64,000 nucleotides of DNA, from the NCBI RefSeq assembly GCF_005960665.1, contig NZ_CP040676.1, positions 1,188,501-1,252,500 of the forward strand, read 5' to 3'. This stretch comes from Exiguobacterium mexicanum. GTDB taxonomy: Bacteria; Bacillota; Bacilli; Exiguobacteriales; Exiguobacteriaceae. Within the stretch, counting starts at the first letter, position 1; every line of letters starts with the position of its first letter. The position numbers and the translations under genes were made by a program. The notes below the pieces were generated by a model. The model saw nothing but the letters and a program-made list of their open reading frames with translations. It was not told the origin of the DNA and did no database searches. This document shows positions 43,963 through 52,522 of the stretch, piece after piece.

Positions 43963-44556
43963 ATGAACAAACAATGTGGAACGAGCCCGATCGTCGGGTT
44001 CCGCTTTACACTGAGCCCGATGACGACTGATTTCGTGAGCATCATCAAAGGGGCGTTGAAGGAGACGGATTTACAATACGTCTGGCGACATACCGATGAC
44101 GTGTCGACGGTCATCCGTGGACGAAGTGAGCATGTATTCGATGTGGCTAAGGCCGTGCTGTCACACGCGACAAAGACAGGGGAACATGTGTCGATGAGCG
44201 GGACGTTCTCGGTCGGGTGTCCAGGGGATACGGCCGGAGATGAAGTGCTCGTTGTGTCGAGCGAACCGCTTAATGGTCCCGTCGGTCCGCAATATGTCTC
44301 CTCACAGTTCGCGCTCTATCCGCTCGGTGATGACGACTATATGGACATCATCTACGAAGAAATCGCTTTTGCGAAAGAGCGAGGTGTCTTCAATGACTCG
44401 ATGCATTACGCCTCAGGTATACATGGGGACATCGAGCCGGTGTTCGCTTTCTATGAGGCGACGTTTGATCGCGTCCGACAGAAGACAAGCCACGTCGTCA
44501 TGACGGTGACGTTCAGCGTGAACAGTCCGTCACACGAGGGACGTATGGATGCTTAA
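43963..44556 (+). CDS. ykoF: Thiamine/HMP-binding protein YkoF
   Basis: 197-residue YkoF-type protein with two similar ferredoxin-like halves; each half begins with a conserved strand-loop (GFRFTLSPMTTDFVSIIKG; SQFALYPLGDDDYMDIIYEEI). B. subtilis YkoF binds thiamine or its pyrimidine moiety and accompanies the YkoEDC transporter. The start follows AAGGGGGAAT. The stop overlaps the ykoE start by eight bases. Expression is under the TPP riboswitch. Confidence 0.93.
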   Translation: MNKQCGTSPIVGFRFTLSPMTTDFVSIIKGALKETDLQYVWRHTDDVSTVIRGRSEHVFDVAKAVLSHATKTGEHVSMSGTFSVGCPGDTAGDEVLVVSSEPLNGPVGPQYVSSQFALYPLGDDDYMDIIYEEIAFAKERGVFNDSMHYASGIHGDIEPVFAFYEATFDRVRQKTSHVVMTVTFSVNSPSHEGRMDA

Positions 44557-45124
44557 ATCGTGGAAGTTAAAAGAGATCGTCTTGTTGTCGATTTTATCGG
44601 TCGTGTTCGCGGTGGTCTATTTGGCGTTCGTCCATGCTGGGAACTTGTGGGCCGGTCTGATTGGACCAATCGCCTACGAATGGATTTTTGGGATATGGTT
44701 CATCGTCTCGATTATCGCAGCTTATATCATTCGCAAGCCTGGGGCTGCATTCTTGTCCGAAGTGCTTGCGGCGACGATTGAGATGATGATTGGCAACGCC
44801 ATCGGACCGCGCATCATTTTAGTCGGGATCGTTCAAGGGATCGGCGCCGAAGCGGCGTTCGCTTTGACGGGTTATAAACGCTATGATCTTTGGGTGCTCA
44901 TGCTCGCCGGATTCAGTGCTGCTGTGACAAGTTTCGCATATACGTACGTCATGGGAGGGCTCAATGCCCTCAGTCCGACATATGTGGCTACGATGTTCGC
45001 TTTACGCGCAACGAGCGGGATGTTGATTGCTGGTCTGGGCGGTAAGATTTTGAGCGACTTGTTGCTTCGGGCGGGCGCGCTTGATGGGTATGCTCTCGCG
45101 CGACAGGACCGTATGCATGGTTGA
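44549..45124 (+). CDS. ykoE: Thiamine-precursor ECF transporter S-component YkoE
   Basis: 191-residue integral membrane protein, about six helices, the substrate-specific part of the YkoEDC importer for hydroxymethylpyrimidine or thiamine. Family features include the N-terminal LKEIVLLSILSVVFAVVYLAF, a central FLSEVLAATIEMMIGNAIGP and GIVQGIGAEAAF. It overlaps ykoF upstream and ykoD downstream, both by eight bases, so the genes are tightly coupled. Confidence 0.93.
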   Translation: MLKSWKLKEIVLLSILSVVFAVVYLAFVHAGNLWAGLIGPIAYEWIFGIWFIVSIIAAYIIRKPGAAFLSEVLAATIEMMIGNAIGPRIILVGIVQGIGAEAAFALTGYKRYDLWVLMLAGFSAAVTSFAYTYVMGGLNALSPTYVATMFALRATSGMLIAGLGGKILSDLLLRAGALDGYALARQDRMHG

Positions 45125-46448
45125 GGCAGAACATCTGACATTTCGTTATCCGAACAAGAAATGCGATGTCTTGACGGATATCACACTACGTCTAACAAAA
45201 GGGAGAACGGTCATTACAGGGGCAAGTGGTTCGGGAAAATCAACATTGCTCGCTTTGATGAATCGTCTCTATCCGGACAATTGTGATGGCATCGTGACGG
45301 GCAGATTGCACTTGTTCGATCGCTCTTATGATACGTATGAAGCTGGCGAAGTGAACCGGCGCGTCGGAACGGTCTTTCAGGACCCGGACAGTCAGTTCGT
45401 CATGCAGACGGTCGAAGAAGAATTGATTTTCACGCTCGAAAACTTTGCCGTCGCGAGATACGAGATGATGGCCCGTGTCACCACAATGTTAGAGGCGTTG
45501 CATTTGACCGATTATCGTCACCGTACCATTCATGACCTATCGGGGGGTGAGAAGCAGCAAATTGCCGTCGCTTGTGCCTTGATTGGCCGTCCCGAGTGGC
45601 TCCTCCTCGATGAGCCGCTCGCTCACCTCGATCCTGAGACCGCCCATCATTTCGTTCGTTGGCTCGACGGCGTCGCACAGACCGTAAACGTTGTCGTCAT
45701 CGAGCATCGGCCATACATATGGGGTGATTTTTTTGACCGACAAATAAAGCTCGTGAGTGGGCGCATCGACTATGATGGACCGTTCATCGTCCGACCAGAT
45801 TATGCGTTCTCTCCAATTAAAGTTGAACGAGGAAAGGAAATGTTATTTCACATACCGGATTTAAAACGAAAAACATTTCAATTAGCAGCGAGCGAGTTAA
45901 AGGTCACTGAGGGTGATCTCATTGCGGTGCTCGGTCGAAATGGTAGCGGAAAGTCGACATGGCTGCGAAGCCTAGCCCGGAAACATCGTGAAGTCGGCCT
46001 CGTCCCGCAATCACCGGCGCATCTATTCGTTACGAATGATGTGACCCGAGAACTCGCATATGGCCATAATCGCCCGATTGAGGACGTCTTAACGCGGCTC
46101 GGGCTCGAATCAGTGCGTGACCACCATCCACTCTCCCTTAGTCACGGTCAAAAACGAAGGCTCGCCATCGGAGTGATGATGCTGTCTAATAAACAACTGA
46201 TTGCGTTTGATGAACCGACTGCCGGACAAGACGAGGTATCGCTTCGTGCGCTCTATGACTTAATGGTCGAACGAACACGATCCGGCCAGACGATTTTGTT
46301 TGTGACGCACGACCTCAGCTTCGCGCGGATTGCGAACACATATTATTTGATGTGTGACGGCGACTTGAGTGGGCCATATGACGCTTCACTCTGGGATGAA
46401 AAAGAATTACTACGCACCTACGGCTTATTGATGGAGGAATCGCGATGA
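45117..46448 (+). CDS. ykoD: Duplicated ABC ATPase YkoD
   Basis: 443-residue energising subunit with two ATPase domains in one chain. Domain 1: GASGSGKSTLLALMNRLYP near residue 37, LSGGEKQQIAVACAL and LLLDEPLAHLD. Domain 2: GRNGSGKSTWLRSL near 273, LSHGQKRRLAIGVMM and IAFDEPTAGQD. The fused arrangement is typical of YkoD/CbiO-type ECF ATPases. ATG 45117 overlaps the ykoE end; an in-frame start at 45081 would place it deeper inside ykoE. The stop overlaps ykoC by four bases. Confidence 0.92.
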   Translation: MVEAEHLTFRYPNKKCDVLTDITLRLTKGRTVITGASGSGKSTLLALMNRLYPDNCDGIVTGRLHLFDRSYDTYEAGEVNRRVGTVFQDPDSQFVMQTVEEELIFTLENFAVARYEMMARVTTMLEALHLTDYRHRTIHDLSGGEKQQIAVACALIGRPEWLLLDEPLAHLDPETAHHFVRWLDGVAQTVNVVVIEHRPYIWGDFFDRQIKLVSGRIDYDGPFIVRPDYAFSPIKVERGKEMLFHIPDLKRKTFQLAASELKVTEGDLIAVLGRNGSGKSTWLRSLARKHREVGLVPQSPAHLFVTNDVTRELAYGHNRPIEDVLTRLGLESVRDHHPLSLSHGQKRRLAIGVMMLSNKQLIAFDEPTAGQDEVSLRALYDLMVERTRSGQTILFVTHDLSFARIANTYYLMCDGDLSGPYDASLWDEKELLRTYGLLMEESR

Positions 46449-47179
46449 CATTTCATGAGATGAACCCGACGATTAAATTTCTGACCGTGGCATGTCTCAT
46501 GTTCGGTCTCGCCTTCATGTATAACCCTTGGACTCCGCTTGCTGTTTTTCTCGGTACAGTTACACTTCAAACGCTATTCTCTGCTGTGAGCTGGAGAAGA
46601 TGGGGGTTGTTCATGATCCCATTTTTATTGACCGCGCTCGGGACATTGTGGACGACGCTCGTCTTTGGAAAGCAATCAAGCGGAGATGTCGTGTTCAAGC
46701 TGTTCGGCAACGACGTCACCGACGAGAATGTGATGCTAGCAGCGACGCTCTCCTTACGTGTGTTGGCATTCACAGCCTTGTCGCTTCTGTTCACGCTGAC
46801 GACGGACCCGAAACGGTTCGTCTACAGTTTGATGCAACAAGGAAAGCTGTCACCAAAAATCGCATATAGTGTCTTCGTCGGTTTTCGTTTCTTTCCGATT
46901 CTAAAAAAAGAACTGATGCAACTATATGAAACGCATGCGCTACGAGGCGTACGTTTGGAGACGAGACTCGATCACATCCGCCACGTCCCCAAATTAATCG
47001 TTCCGCTTCTTGCTGGATCGATCCGCCAAGCGGAACGAATCGCGTTCTCGATGGAAGCACGTGGGTTTACGGGGGAACCTCGAGCGACGTACGAGGTTGT
47101 GCCCGTCACCAGGAACGACTTTCTGTTGGCGTCGCTTTTGCTCCTATTGTTTGGAGTGAGCGTATGGATTGGCATATAA
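46445..47179 (+). CDS. ykoC: ECF transporter T-component YkoC
   Basis: 244-residue CbiQ/EcfT-type transmembrane coupling protein with about five helices. The coupling-helix motifs are ETHALRGVRLE and ERIAFSMEARGFTG (Ala-Arg-Gly signatures), which transmit ATPase movement to the S-component. It is the last gene of ykoFEDC, starts on the ATGA overlap with ykoD and ends at a strong bidirectional terminator. Confidence 0.92.
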   Translation: MTFHEMNPTIKFLTVACLMFGLAFMYNPWTPLAVFLGTVTLQTLFSAVSWRRWGLFMIPFLLTALGTLWTTLVFGKQSSGDVVFKLFGNDVTDENVMLAATLSLRVLAFTALSLLFTLTTDPKRFVYSLMQQGKLSPKIAYSVFVGFRFFPILKKELMQLYETHALRGVRLETRLDHIRHVPKLIVPLLAGSIRQAERIAFSMEARGFTGEPRATYEVVPVTRNDFLLASLLLLLFGVSVWIGI

Positions 47180-47180
47180 A

Positions 47181-47225
47181 CGAAACAAGACGACTCACTC
47201 GGAGTCGTCTTGTTTCGTCTCTTTT
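47181..47225. terminator. Bidirectional terminator after ykoC
   Basis: Perfect 16-bp stem CGAAACAAGACGACTC / GAGTCGTCTTGTTTCG with a 5-base loop; it also contains the stop codon of the convergent minus-strand gene. Confidence 0.9.
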
Positions 47226-47782
47226 ACGATTCTAAATTTCGGTTTGATCGATTCGTTATTGAACGCCTCGAGCACGGTGTTCTCGTTGGCCATACGAATC
47301 TGTTGCGGCTCGCCTTTGGAAGTCGTGCCGATACAGAACATATGCGCCTCATGATCGGCAAAGAGCGCCTTATACGGGGTGGCATGATGCATCAAGCGTC
47401 CCGGAGAGCCCCAGCCGACGATAATCATACCTCCGCTCGCCTCGACCTCGTCGAGCGTTTCCTCGACGTAATGAAAGTTGACTTCGTCGAGTTGCGATTC
47501 GACGTACGGCAGATTGTCATTGATGGCGAGTGTCGGGACGAGGCTGATGACGCGCATCTCACGGATCGGTTGATCGAGATGGTTCCGCATGAGCATATAC
47601 GCCCGCTGCGTTGTCGTACCGGACAAGAAAGCATCGCTCATCCGGGGCGAGTAGATGATGACGGCACAGATGACGCCGTCGACGACATCTGTGAATTCGT
47701 ACGAACGCAAGTAGCGCTTCGTCTTGTCCTCATTGAAGACCGACTTGACACGAATCGTCACTTCCTCGATATGGGTGTTCAT
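47195..47782 (-). CDS. DUF1643-like hypothetical protein
   Basis: 195-residue cytosolic protein. A serine/asparagine-rich motif (IIYSPRMSDAFLSGTTTQRA) and a later IIVGWGSPG plus CIGTTSKGEPQQIR recall DUF1643 proteins, whose role is unknown; the match is partial. The start at 47782 follows AGTGAGGAAA on the minus strand. It is convergent with ykoFEDC and follows the lytic transglycosylase gene in the same direction (35 bp gap), so the two may be co-transcribed. Confidence 0.6.
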   Translation of the reverse strand: MNTHIEEVTIRVKSVFNEDKTKRYLRSYEFTDVVDGVICAVIIYSPRMSDAFLSGTTTQRAYMLMRNHLDQPIREMRVISLVPTLAINDNLPYVESQLDEVNFHYVEETLDEVEASGGMIIVGWGSPGRLMHHATPYKALFADHEAHMFCIGTTSKGEPQQIRMANENTVLEAFNNESIKPKFRIVKETKQDDSE

Positions 47783-47816
47783 AAGGTTTCCTCACTTTTA
47801 ATCAAATAGTGCCGGG

Positions 47817-48509
47817 TCAGACCCAGCCTGCGAACCATTCCAAGTAGCGGATTGTGTAGCGCGCGACACTTTGGGTTGCCGACGCCTTGTCATCCGGTAA
47901 ATAAGACACATCGGTTTGATATGACTCATAAAACGACATCACATCATTGACATACTGTTCACTGCGATTGTACTCGAAGATGGCGTTTCGAATCGAGTCC
48001 GTCGTGTCTGCCTTCGTCCCGCCGTGCTCGCTCAAATAGTAAGCGGCCGTATGGGCCGAGTCGACAAGACTGTGCGGGTCGGCTTTGCCATCATTGTTGC
48101 CATCGCGTCCGAGACCGCCGTACTGTTCGATGAGCGCGAGATCCGTCAAATCGACTTCGTCCTCAGGGACATCGCCTTTTTGATCGTCCGTGTCATATTG
48201 CCAACCGAGCCACGTCCGCGGCATGAATTGGAACGGTCCGATCGCCCCGACCGATGAACGCATCGATGAACTGTGGGAGAAAATCGTCTCGACGCGATGG
48301 ACGGCGGCAAGTAAGCGCCAATCGACGTCATACGTGGCCGCGGCATCCTCATACACATCGCGATGGACGGACGGGACGCCATGGTCCCCGTAATAGGCCC
48401 GGTACAGGGCGTTGTTCACTTTATCATGTTGACCAAACCAGCCGATTGCGCCGAGGCACAGCACGATCACAAGCATGAGACCGGTCAGTCGCAAAATCAA
48501 TCGTTTCAA
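47817..48509 (-). CDS. Membrane-anchored lytic transglycosylase
   Basis: 230-residue cell-wall enzyme with an N-terminal signal anchor (about 7-27) and a lysozyme-like SLT domain. The catalytic Glu lies in HRVETIFSHSS near residue 77, followed by the signature GAIGPFQFMPRTW and a later AAYYLSEHGG. It cleaves glycan strands, probably aiding wall growth or turnover. The TTG start at 48509 has TAGGAGGC upstream; an open frame continues to 48641 but has no initiation site. A weak hairpin covers the stop codon. Confidence 0.85.
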   Translation of the reverse strand: MKRLILRLTGLMLVIVLCLGAIGWFGQHDKVNNALYRAYYGDHGVPSVHRDVYEDAAATYDVDWRLLAAVHRVETIFSHSSSMRSSVGAIGPFQFMPRTWLGWQYDTDDQKGDVPEDEVDLTDLALIEQYGGLGRDGNNDGKADPHSLVDSAHTAAYYLSEHGGTKADTTDSIRNAIFEYNRSEQYVNDVMSFYESYQTDVSYLPDDKASATQSVARYTIRYLEWFAGWV

Positions 48510-48587
48510 GATTCCGCCTCCTAGCTTTCTAGACAATACCCGAATAGTGTAGCATATAGCTAACAGGAAGAACAGGAGTGGATATAG

Positions 48588-49286
48588 ATGCTCGAACAGG
48601 CCGTCTTTACCATCATTCTCATGTATTTGTTGATCGTTCAATTGTTCAACGCCCGGTTGATGAAGCCGATGATCGAAACGCTCGGTCGTGGACGTGTCTA
48701 TGAACAGACAGTCAAGTCGTCGTGGGGGCTCAGTCTGCTTTTGCTCGCCCTCGTCTTCTTGTTCGGCGTCCCGCCAGACATGGTCGGTCTCGGATTCGCC
48801 CCGGTCGAAAGGGACATGTCCGCTTGGAAGTTTTTCTTTTTCACGACCATCCTCATCTCCGTGCTGCTGGCGTTTTACTTGCTCGTCAAAACCTCGTCTC
48901 GGTTACGGCGGCGGTTACGACCGTACTATGAGCTCGAAATCGAGCGGTTGCTCTTGCCGCGGACGGATATTGAGGCGAAGGCGTGGAGCGCTGTCTCGTG
49001 GACGGCAGGTGTGACCGAGGAATTCATATTCCGTGGTGTGCTCCTCTACACCGTCAGTCTCTATCTTGACGTCTCATCCTTGACACTCGCCTTCATCGGC
49101 GGCGCCTTGTTCGGGTTGGCCCATGCTTATCAAGGCGTCAGGGGCGTTCTGGTCACCGGGATCGTCGGCTGGGGACTCGGCTATTTGTACTTGGCGATGG
49201 GGGTATTATGGCCAGTGATGGTCGTCCATGCCTTGCTCGACCTTATCGCTGGACCGATTCACGTCGTCGATTCAGAAACTGACTGA
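48588..49286 (+). CDS. CPBP-family intramembrane metalloprotease
   Basis: 232-residue membrane protein of the CAAX protease/bacteriocin-processing family. The catalytic motifs are TEEFIFRG (about 144-151), FGLAHAYQG near 176 and VHALLD near 216, with seven or so helices. Members can protect against bacteriocins or act in membrane proteolysis; the substrate is unknown. ATG 48588 follows AACAGGAGTGG. The last 44 bases overlap the end of the convergent hydrolase gene. Confidence 0.9.
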   Translation: MLEQAVFTIILMYLLIVQLFNARLMKPMIETLGRGRVYEQTVKSSWGLSLLLLALVFLFGVPPDMVGLGFAPVERDMSAWKFFFFTTILISVLLAFYLLVKTSSRLRRRLRPYYELEIERLLLPRTDIEAKAWSAVSWTAGVTEEFIFRGVLLYTVSLYLDVSSLTLAFIGGALFGLAHAYQGVRGVLVTGIVGWGLGYLYLAMGVLWPVMVVHALLDLIAGPIHVVDSETD

Positions 49287-50142
49287 CGGCCGCCTCATAG
49301 GCGGGTTGATCTTTCAAGATACAGTTTGTGTGCTCAGCCCCATGGATGAGGGCTAACTCATTTTGCCGGTTGAGCGCGTTCATCTCGACCGACATCCACG
49401 TCGGCACGAAATCATCTTTCGTCCCGTGGATGAACAAGACGGGCGCGTCAATCGCGGCGAGGTCGTATTTGGGCCGGACTTGATGCATCCGGAAACCGGC
49501 CCGCGTCCACAAGAAATAGTTGATCCCTGGCAAGAGCAGGTCCCCGGGCAACCGGTGTAACACGTTCAACTGATGGCGCATGAGCTGTCTCATGTCGTCA
49601 AACGGACATTCGGCGATCAAGAAGTCGACGTCGGTTAACGGTCCGGCCTGTAAGATCGAGGCAGCTCCCATCGAGACACCGTGCAATCCGACTTCCGTGA
49701 CCACTTCATTGGCCCGCAACCAGTCGACCCAATCGGTGATGTCATGCTTTTCGTGGTAACCATAAGAGGCGTATACGCCCTCGGACTCACCGTGCGATCT
49801 CAAGTCGACAGCGAGGAGGTTGTACCCGAGGCGATGGAACATCGCCAAATGTGGGGCCATGAAACTGTGAGAGGCGGTATAGCCGTGAACGAACACGATC
49901 CATTTCGTCGACCCTTCATTGCGGTAGACGCGTCCATACAGCCGATAGCCATCCTGAGAACGGAGCGAGACGTGCTCGAACGGCACGTCATGATAAAACG
50001 ATTGATCTTCTTTCGTATACGGGGCCAAGAGCATCTCTGGTGTCTTGCGTTTGCCTCGCGTCATGCGCTTGAACGCATAATAACTGATGGCATAGTAGCC
50101 GGTGAATAGTGTTGCAAGTCCAACTTTCCATCTCTTCTGCAT
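49243..50142 (-). CDS. Alpha/beta hydrolase with an N-terminal membrane segment
   Basis: 299 residues. A short N-terminal hydrophobic anchor (VGLATLFTGYYAISYYAF) precedes an alpha/beta-hydrolase domain with FVHGYTASHS, a VDLRSHGESEG loop, the nucleophile elbow LHGVSMGAAS near 163, Asp in FIHGTKDDFVP and His in GAEHTN. It resembles YfhM/YqkD-type serine hydrolases; the substrate is unknown. Start 50142 follows GAAAGGAGCGG. The coding end overlaps the CPBP gene by 44 bases. Confidence 0.87.
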   Translation of the reverse strand: MQKRWKVGLATLFTGYYAISYYAFKRMTRGKRKTPEMLLAPYTKEDQSFYHDVPFEHVSLRSQDGYRLYGRVYRNEGSTKWIVFVHGYTASHSFMAPHLAMFHRLGYNLLAVDLRSHGESEGVYASYGYHEKHDITDWVDWLRANEVVTEVGLHGVSMGAASILQAGPLTDVDFLIAECPFDDMRQLMRHQLNVLHRLPGDLLLPGINYFLWTRAGFRMHQVRPKYDLAAIDAPVLFIHGTKDDFVPTWMSVEMNALNRQNELALIHGAEHTNCILKDQPAYEAAVSQFLNRRRESVQR

Positions 50143-50277
50143 CTGAACCGCTCCTTTCTCCATTATTGTACCCGAAAACGTGACGATAGTTCACGCGCAG
50201 TGTCAGTTTGACGGCGGGTTCATGCCGTTAAGCAAGGGACTTACCGATGATTGTCCCGTTCGTTTGAGCAGTATCGT

Positions 50278-50287
50278 CTTGCTATGA
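50278..50287 (+). promoter_or_regulatory. Extended -10 promoter candidate
   Basis: TTGCTATGAT contains an extended -10 (TG-n-TATGAT) about 45 bp before the start at 50332; no convincing -35. Confidence 0.4.
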
Positions 50288-50331
50288 TGGAACCAGACAA
50301 TCATCAAGGTGAAGCGGGAGGAGACGAAGCG

Positions 50332-50760
50332 ATGGGGCGAGAGGTGATGGATCAGTTGCTGCACGCGTGCTTGACGGGGCAGGTGGATTACAAGACCGCC
50401 GAAGGGGTGACCTTCTATCGTGCCCCGGTCAACGGTCATCGTCAGCATGCGATGGTACTCGATGTGCTGATTGACCGCTATGTGCTTGAGCCGGCACGAC
50501 CGATCGAACTGTCCGTGTCGGACGTGGCGCAAGCGATTGGGTCATCGGCGGACGAGGTCTTCCAATCAGTCCTAGCGCTCGCCCGCATCACTCTCGTCTC
50601 GCAACATATCGAGGAAAGACTAATCCGGGTCGATTCGGCCGGAATCGACGAGCATGGGAACATGACACTCATCATCGGTTTCAACGCCTGGTTGACGCAT
50701 CATTTAGGAAAACTCGTAAGTGCATCGATTGAGGAGCCACTTCACGCGCACGTCATCTGA
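50332..50760 (+). CDS. Hypothetical protein
   Basis: 142-residue cytosolic protein with a likely helical N-terminus (REVMDQLLHACLTG) and a region (SVSDVAQAIGSSADEVFQSVLAL) that could form a helix-turn-helix-like pair. I do not recognise a family. I chose ATG 50332, after GGGAGGAGA and downstream of a promoter-like element; the open frame extends to 50251. It converges with hrtA across a shared terminator. Confidence 0.55.
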   Translation: MGREVMDQLLHACLTGQVDYKTAEGVTFYRAPVNGHRQHAMVLDVLIDRYVLEPARPIELSVSDVAQAIGSSADEVFQSVLALARITLVSQHIEERLIRVDSAGIDEHGNMTLIIGFNAWLTHHLGKLVSASIEEPLHAHVI

Positions 50761-50766
50761 CAAACA

Positions 50767-50804
50767 ACAGGGAAGGCCGCCTCAATCGCGGTCTTCCCTG
50801 TTTT
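50767..50804. terminator. Bidirectional terminator at the end of hrtA
   Basis: ACAGGGAAGGCCGC / GCGGTCTTCCCTGT stem (one mismatch), followed by TTTT; the hrtA stop codon at 50782 is inside it. Confidence 0.75.
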
Positions 50805-51450
50805 GATGTCGGGGCGACGGTTGGAGCAGGCCGTCCTGAAGCATGAGGACCCGGTCACAGACGTCGAGCATCCGTTCGTCATGGGTGATAACGATGACCC
50901 GTCGCGCACTCATCCGTGCCTCAGTAACGAGCAACTCCATCACCCGTCGGCCATTCTCATAATCGAGGCTCGCCGTCGGCTCATCGGCCAAAATCAGTCG
51001 GGGGCGATTGACCAAGGCCCGAGCGACCGCGACACGTTGACGTTCGCCTCCGGACAGTTGCCCTGGTAACTGGTCGAGACGATGCCCCAAACCGAGCGCG
51101 TCGAGCAGCCGAATCGGATCTTGTTTCGACTCGCTCTCGGCCTGGACGAGCTCGAGTTGTTCCCGGACCGTCAAGTAAGGGACGAGATGTGCTTGCTGGA
51201 ACACAAATCCGATTTCGTTCAGCCTCAAGAGGCGTCGCTCTTCTTCAGTGGCACCGAGCAAGTCTCGTCCTTCGAGCTCGACCTGTCCCGAGACCGGTCG
51301 TTTCAATAGTCCGAGAATTTGGAGCAAGGTACTTTTCCCGCTGCCGCTCGGTCCGATGATGCCGATACATTCCCCGGCATCGACCTGCAAATCGATTCCA
51401 CGCAACACAGATTGTCCGTCATAGGCGTGGCTGATGTTCATCAATTTCAT
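50782..51450 (-). CDS. hrtA: Heme ABC exporter ATPase HrtA
   Basis: 222-residue ABC ATPase: Walker A GPSGSGKSTLLQILG (about 33-47), a FVFQQAHLVPYL Q-loop, signature LSGGERQRVAVARAL near 135, Walker B LILADEPTASLD and H-loop ITHDER. The Q-loop and LILADEPTASLD stretches match S. aureus HrtA. With HrtB it is predicted to expel excess heme. It overlaps hrtB by four bases and is the last gene of the hss-hrt cluster. Confidence 0.82.
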   Translation of the reverse strand: MKLMNISHAYDGQSVLRGIDLQVDAGECIGIIGPSGSGKSTLLQILGLLKRPVSGQVELEGRDLLGATEEERRLLRLNEIGFVFQQAHLVPYLTVREQLELVQAESESKQDPIRLLDALGLGHRLDQLPGQLSGGERQRVAVARALVNRPRLILADEPTASLDYENGRRVMELLVTEARMSARRVIVITHDERMLDVCDRVLMLQDGLLQPSPRHQNREDRD

Positions 51451-52454
51451 TGTAATGTCCCTCCTAAAGCGTCGGCGGCGTCAAGGTGACGCAGTTTCCA
51501 AAGCGGTAACAACGTACCGATGAGTGAGAGCCCGAACATGATCACACTGTAGAGCAGCACATGTCCCGCATCGAAACGGAATGGGATATCAGTTGGGACG
51601 AACGAGGCGACGAGGGCCGTCAAGGCGGCTGCCGACAGGCTCGCGACGAGCACCGTTGCCATGACTTGCGTGACGAGCGCCGTGCCGATCACACGAGGGC
51701 GAATCCCGATCGCTTTCAAAATTCCGAGTTCTGGCAGTTTCTGGAGCGTCAACATATAAAAGAATGCGGTCAAGATGAACGCACCGATGAACAATAAGAA
51801 GCCGCGCATCATCGTGAACGTGCCTTGTTCGGCTGTATAGCCCGGGACGGCCTCGACGACGTCTTGTTTGGAGAGCGTTGCGAGCGACGTCTCAGTTTCT
51901 CCGAGCCAGGCCGAGACGTATTCGGGTTGTCCGCTGTCTGCTTGGAACGCCTCCCACGTCTCCATCGATGCCCACATGACGGGTGCATGACTGTAACGTC
52001 CGTCCGTCGTCCCCGCGATGGTGAATGAGTAGCCGGTCGTGAAATCTTGAATCGTGTCCCCGAGTTTAAAGTCCCCGAGAAAGCTTGGATCGACGAGGAC
52101 TTCGCCGACGGCGAGATCGAGGGCGGGTCCGATGTCAGAATCCCGCGGTAACGTGAATAGCGTGGCGTCCTGTTTCACGGTCCCATCGACGAGTGTCAAC
52201 GGTTTGACCCCGAGCGGTGTAAGTGTTTCTGGCGTCGGCAGTTCGATGAACGAGCGGGTCAGTTGCCCGTCCGCATCCTCAGCCAACTGAAACGTCTCGG
52301 TGTCGAGTTCACGCAAACTGGCCCCGTTGTCATAGGCGAGCCCATCGGCAAGCCCGGTGATCAACGTCGACAATAAGACGATGAGTAGGGTGATGACAAA
52401 AATTAATGAAAATTTTCGTTTTTGCCGCCACATTTCTTTAAATGCTAAATTCAT
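51447..52454 (-). CDS. hrtB: Heme ABC exporter permease HrtB (FtsX/MacB type)
   Basis: 335-residue permease with an N-terminal helix (about 16-38), a long extracellular domain, and three C-terminal helices. The N-terminus MNLAFKEMWRQKRKF...ITGLADGL and the motif FFYMLTLQKLPELGILKAIG closely resemble S. aureus HrtB. The start follows GAAGGAGG, which lies inside a hairpin. An HssR-type direct repeat is 45 bp upstream. The assignment as heme exporter rests on this resemblance plus the HssRS neighbours. Confidence 0.82.
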   Translation of the reverse strand: MNLAFKEMWRQKRKFSLIFVITLLIVLLSTLITGLADGLAYDNGASLRELDTETFQLAEDADGQLTRSFIELPTPETLTPLGVKPLTLVDGTVKQDATLFTLPRDSDIGPALDLAVGEVLVDPSFLGDFKLGDTIQDFTTGYSFTIAGTTDGRYSHAPVMWASMETWEAFQADSGQPEYVSAWLGETETSLATLSKQDVVEAVPGYTAEQGTFTMMRGFLLFIGAFILTAFFYMLTLQKLPELGILKAIGIRPRVIGTALVTQVMATVLVASLSAAALTALVASFVPTDIPFRFDAGHVLLYSVIMFGLSLIGTLLPLWKLRHLDAADALGGTLQ

Positions 52455-52455
52455 A

Positions 52456-52490
52456 CAAAAAAGCCTCCTTCATAGCGATGAAGGAAGCAT
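52456..52490 (-). promoter_or_regulatory. Terminator-like hairpin over the hrtB ribosome-binding site
   Basis: Minus strand CCTTCAT / ATGAAGG with a CGCT loop, then AGGC and six T. The 3' arm contains the Shine-Dalgarno AAGGAGG for hrtB. It could stop read-through from hssS or hold hrtB translation down. Confidence 0.6.
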
Positions 52491-52498
52491 AACTGACG

Positions 52499-52518
52499 GA
52501 TATGAACAGAATATGAAC
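52499..52518 (-). promoter_or_regulatory. HssR-binding direct repeat upstream of hrtBA
   Basis: On the minus strand two nine-base copies, GTTCATATT and GTTCATATC, are separated by two bases (CT). The HssR site described in staphylococci is GTTCATATT-N2-GTTCATATT, so only the last base differs. It lies between the hssS stop and hrtB. Confidence 0.82.
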
Positions 52519-52522
52519 GGGA

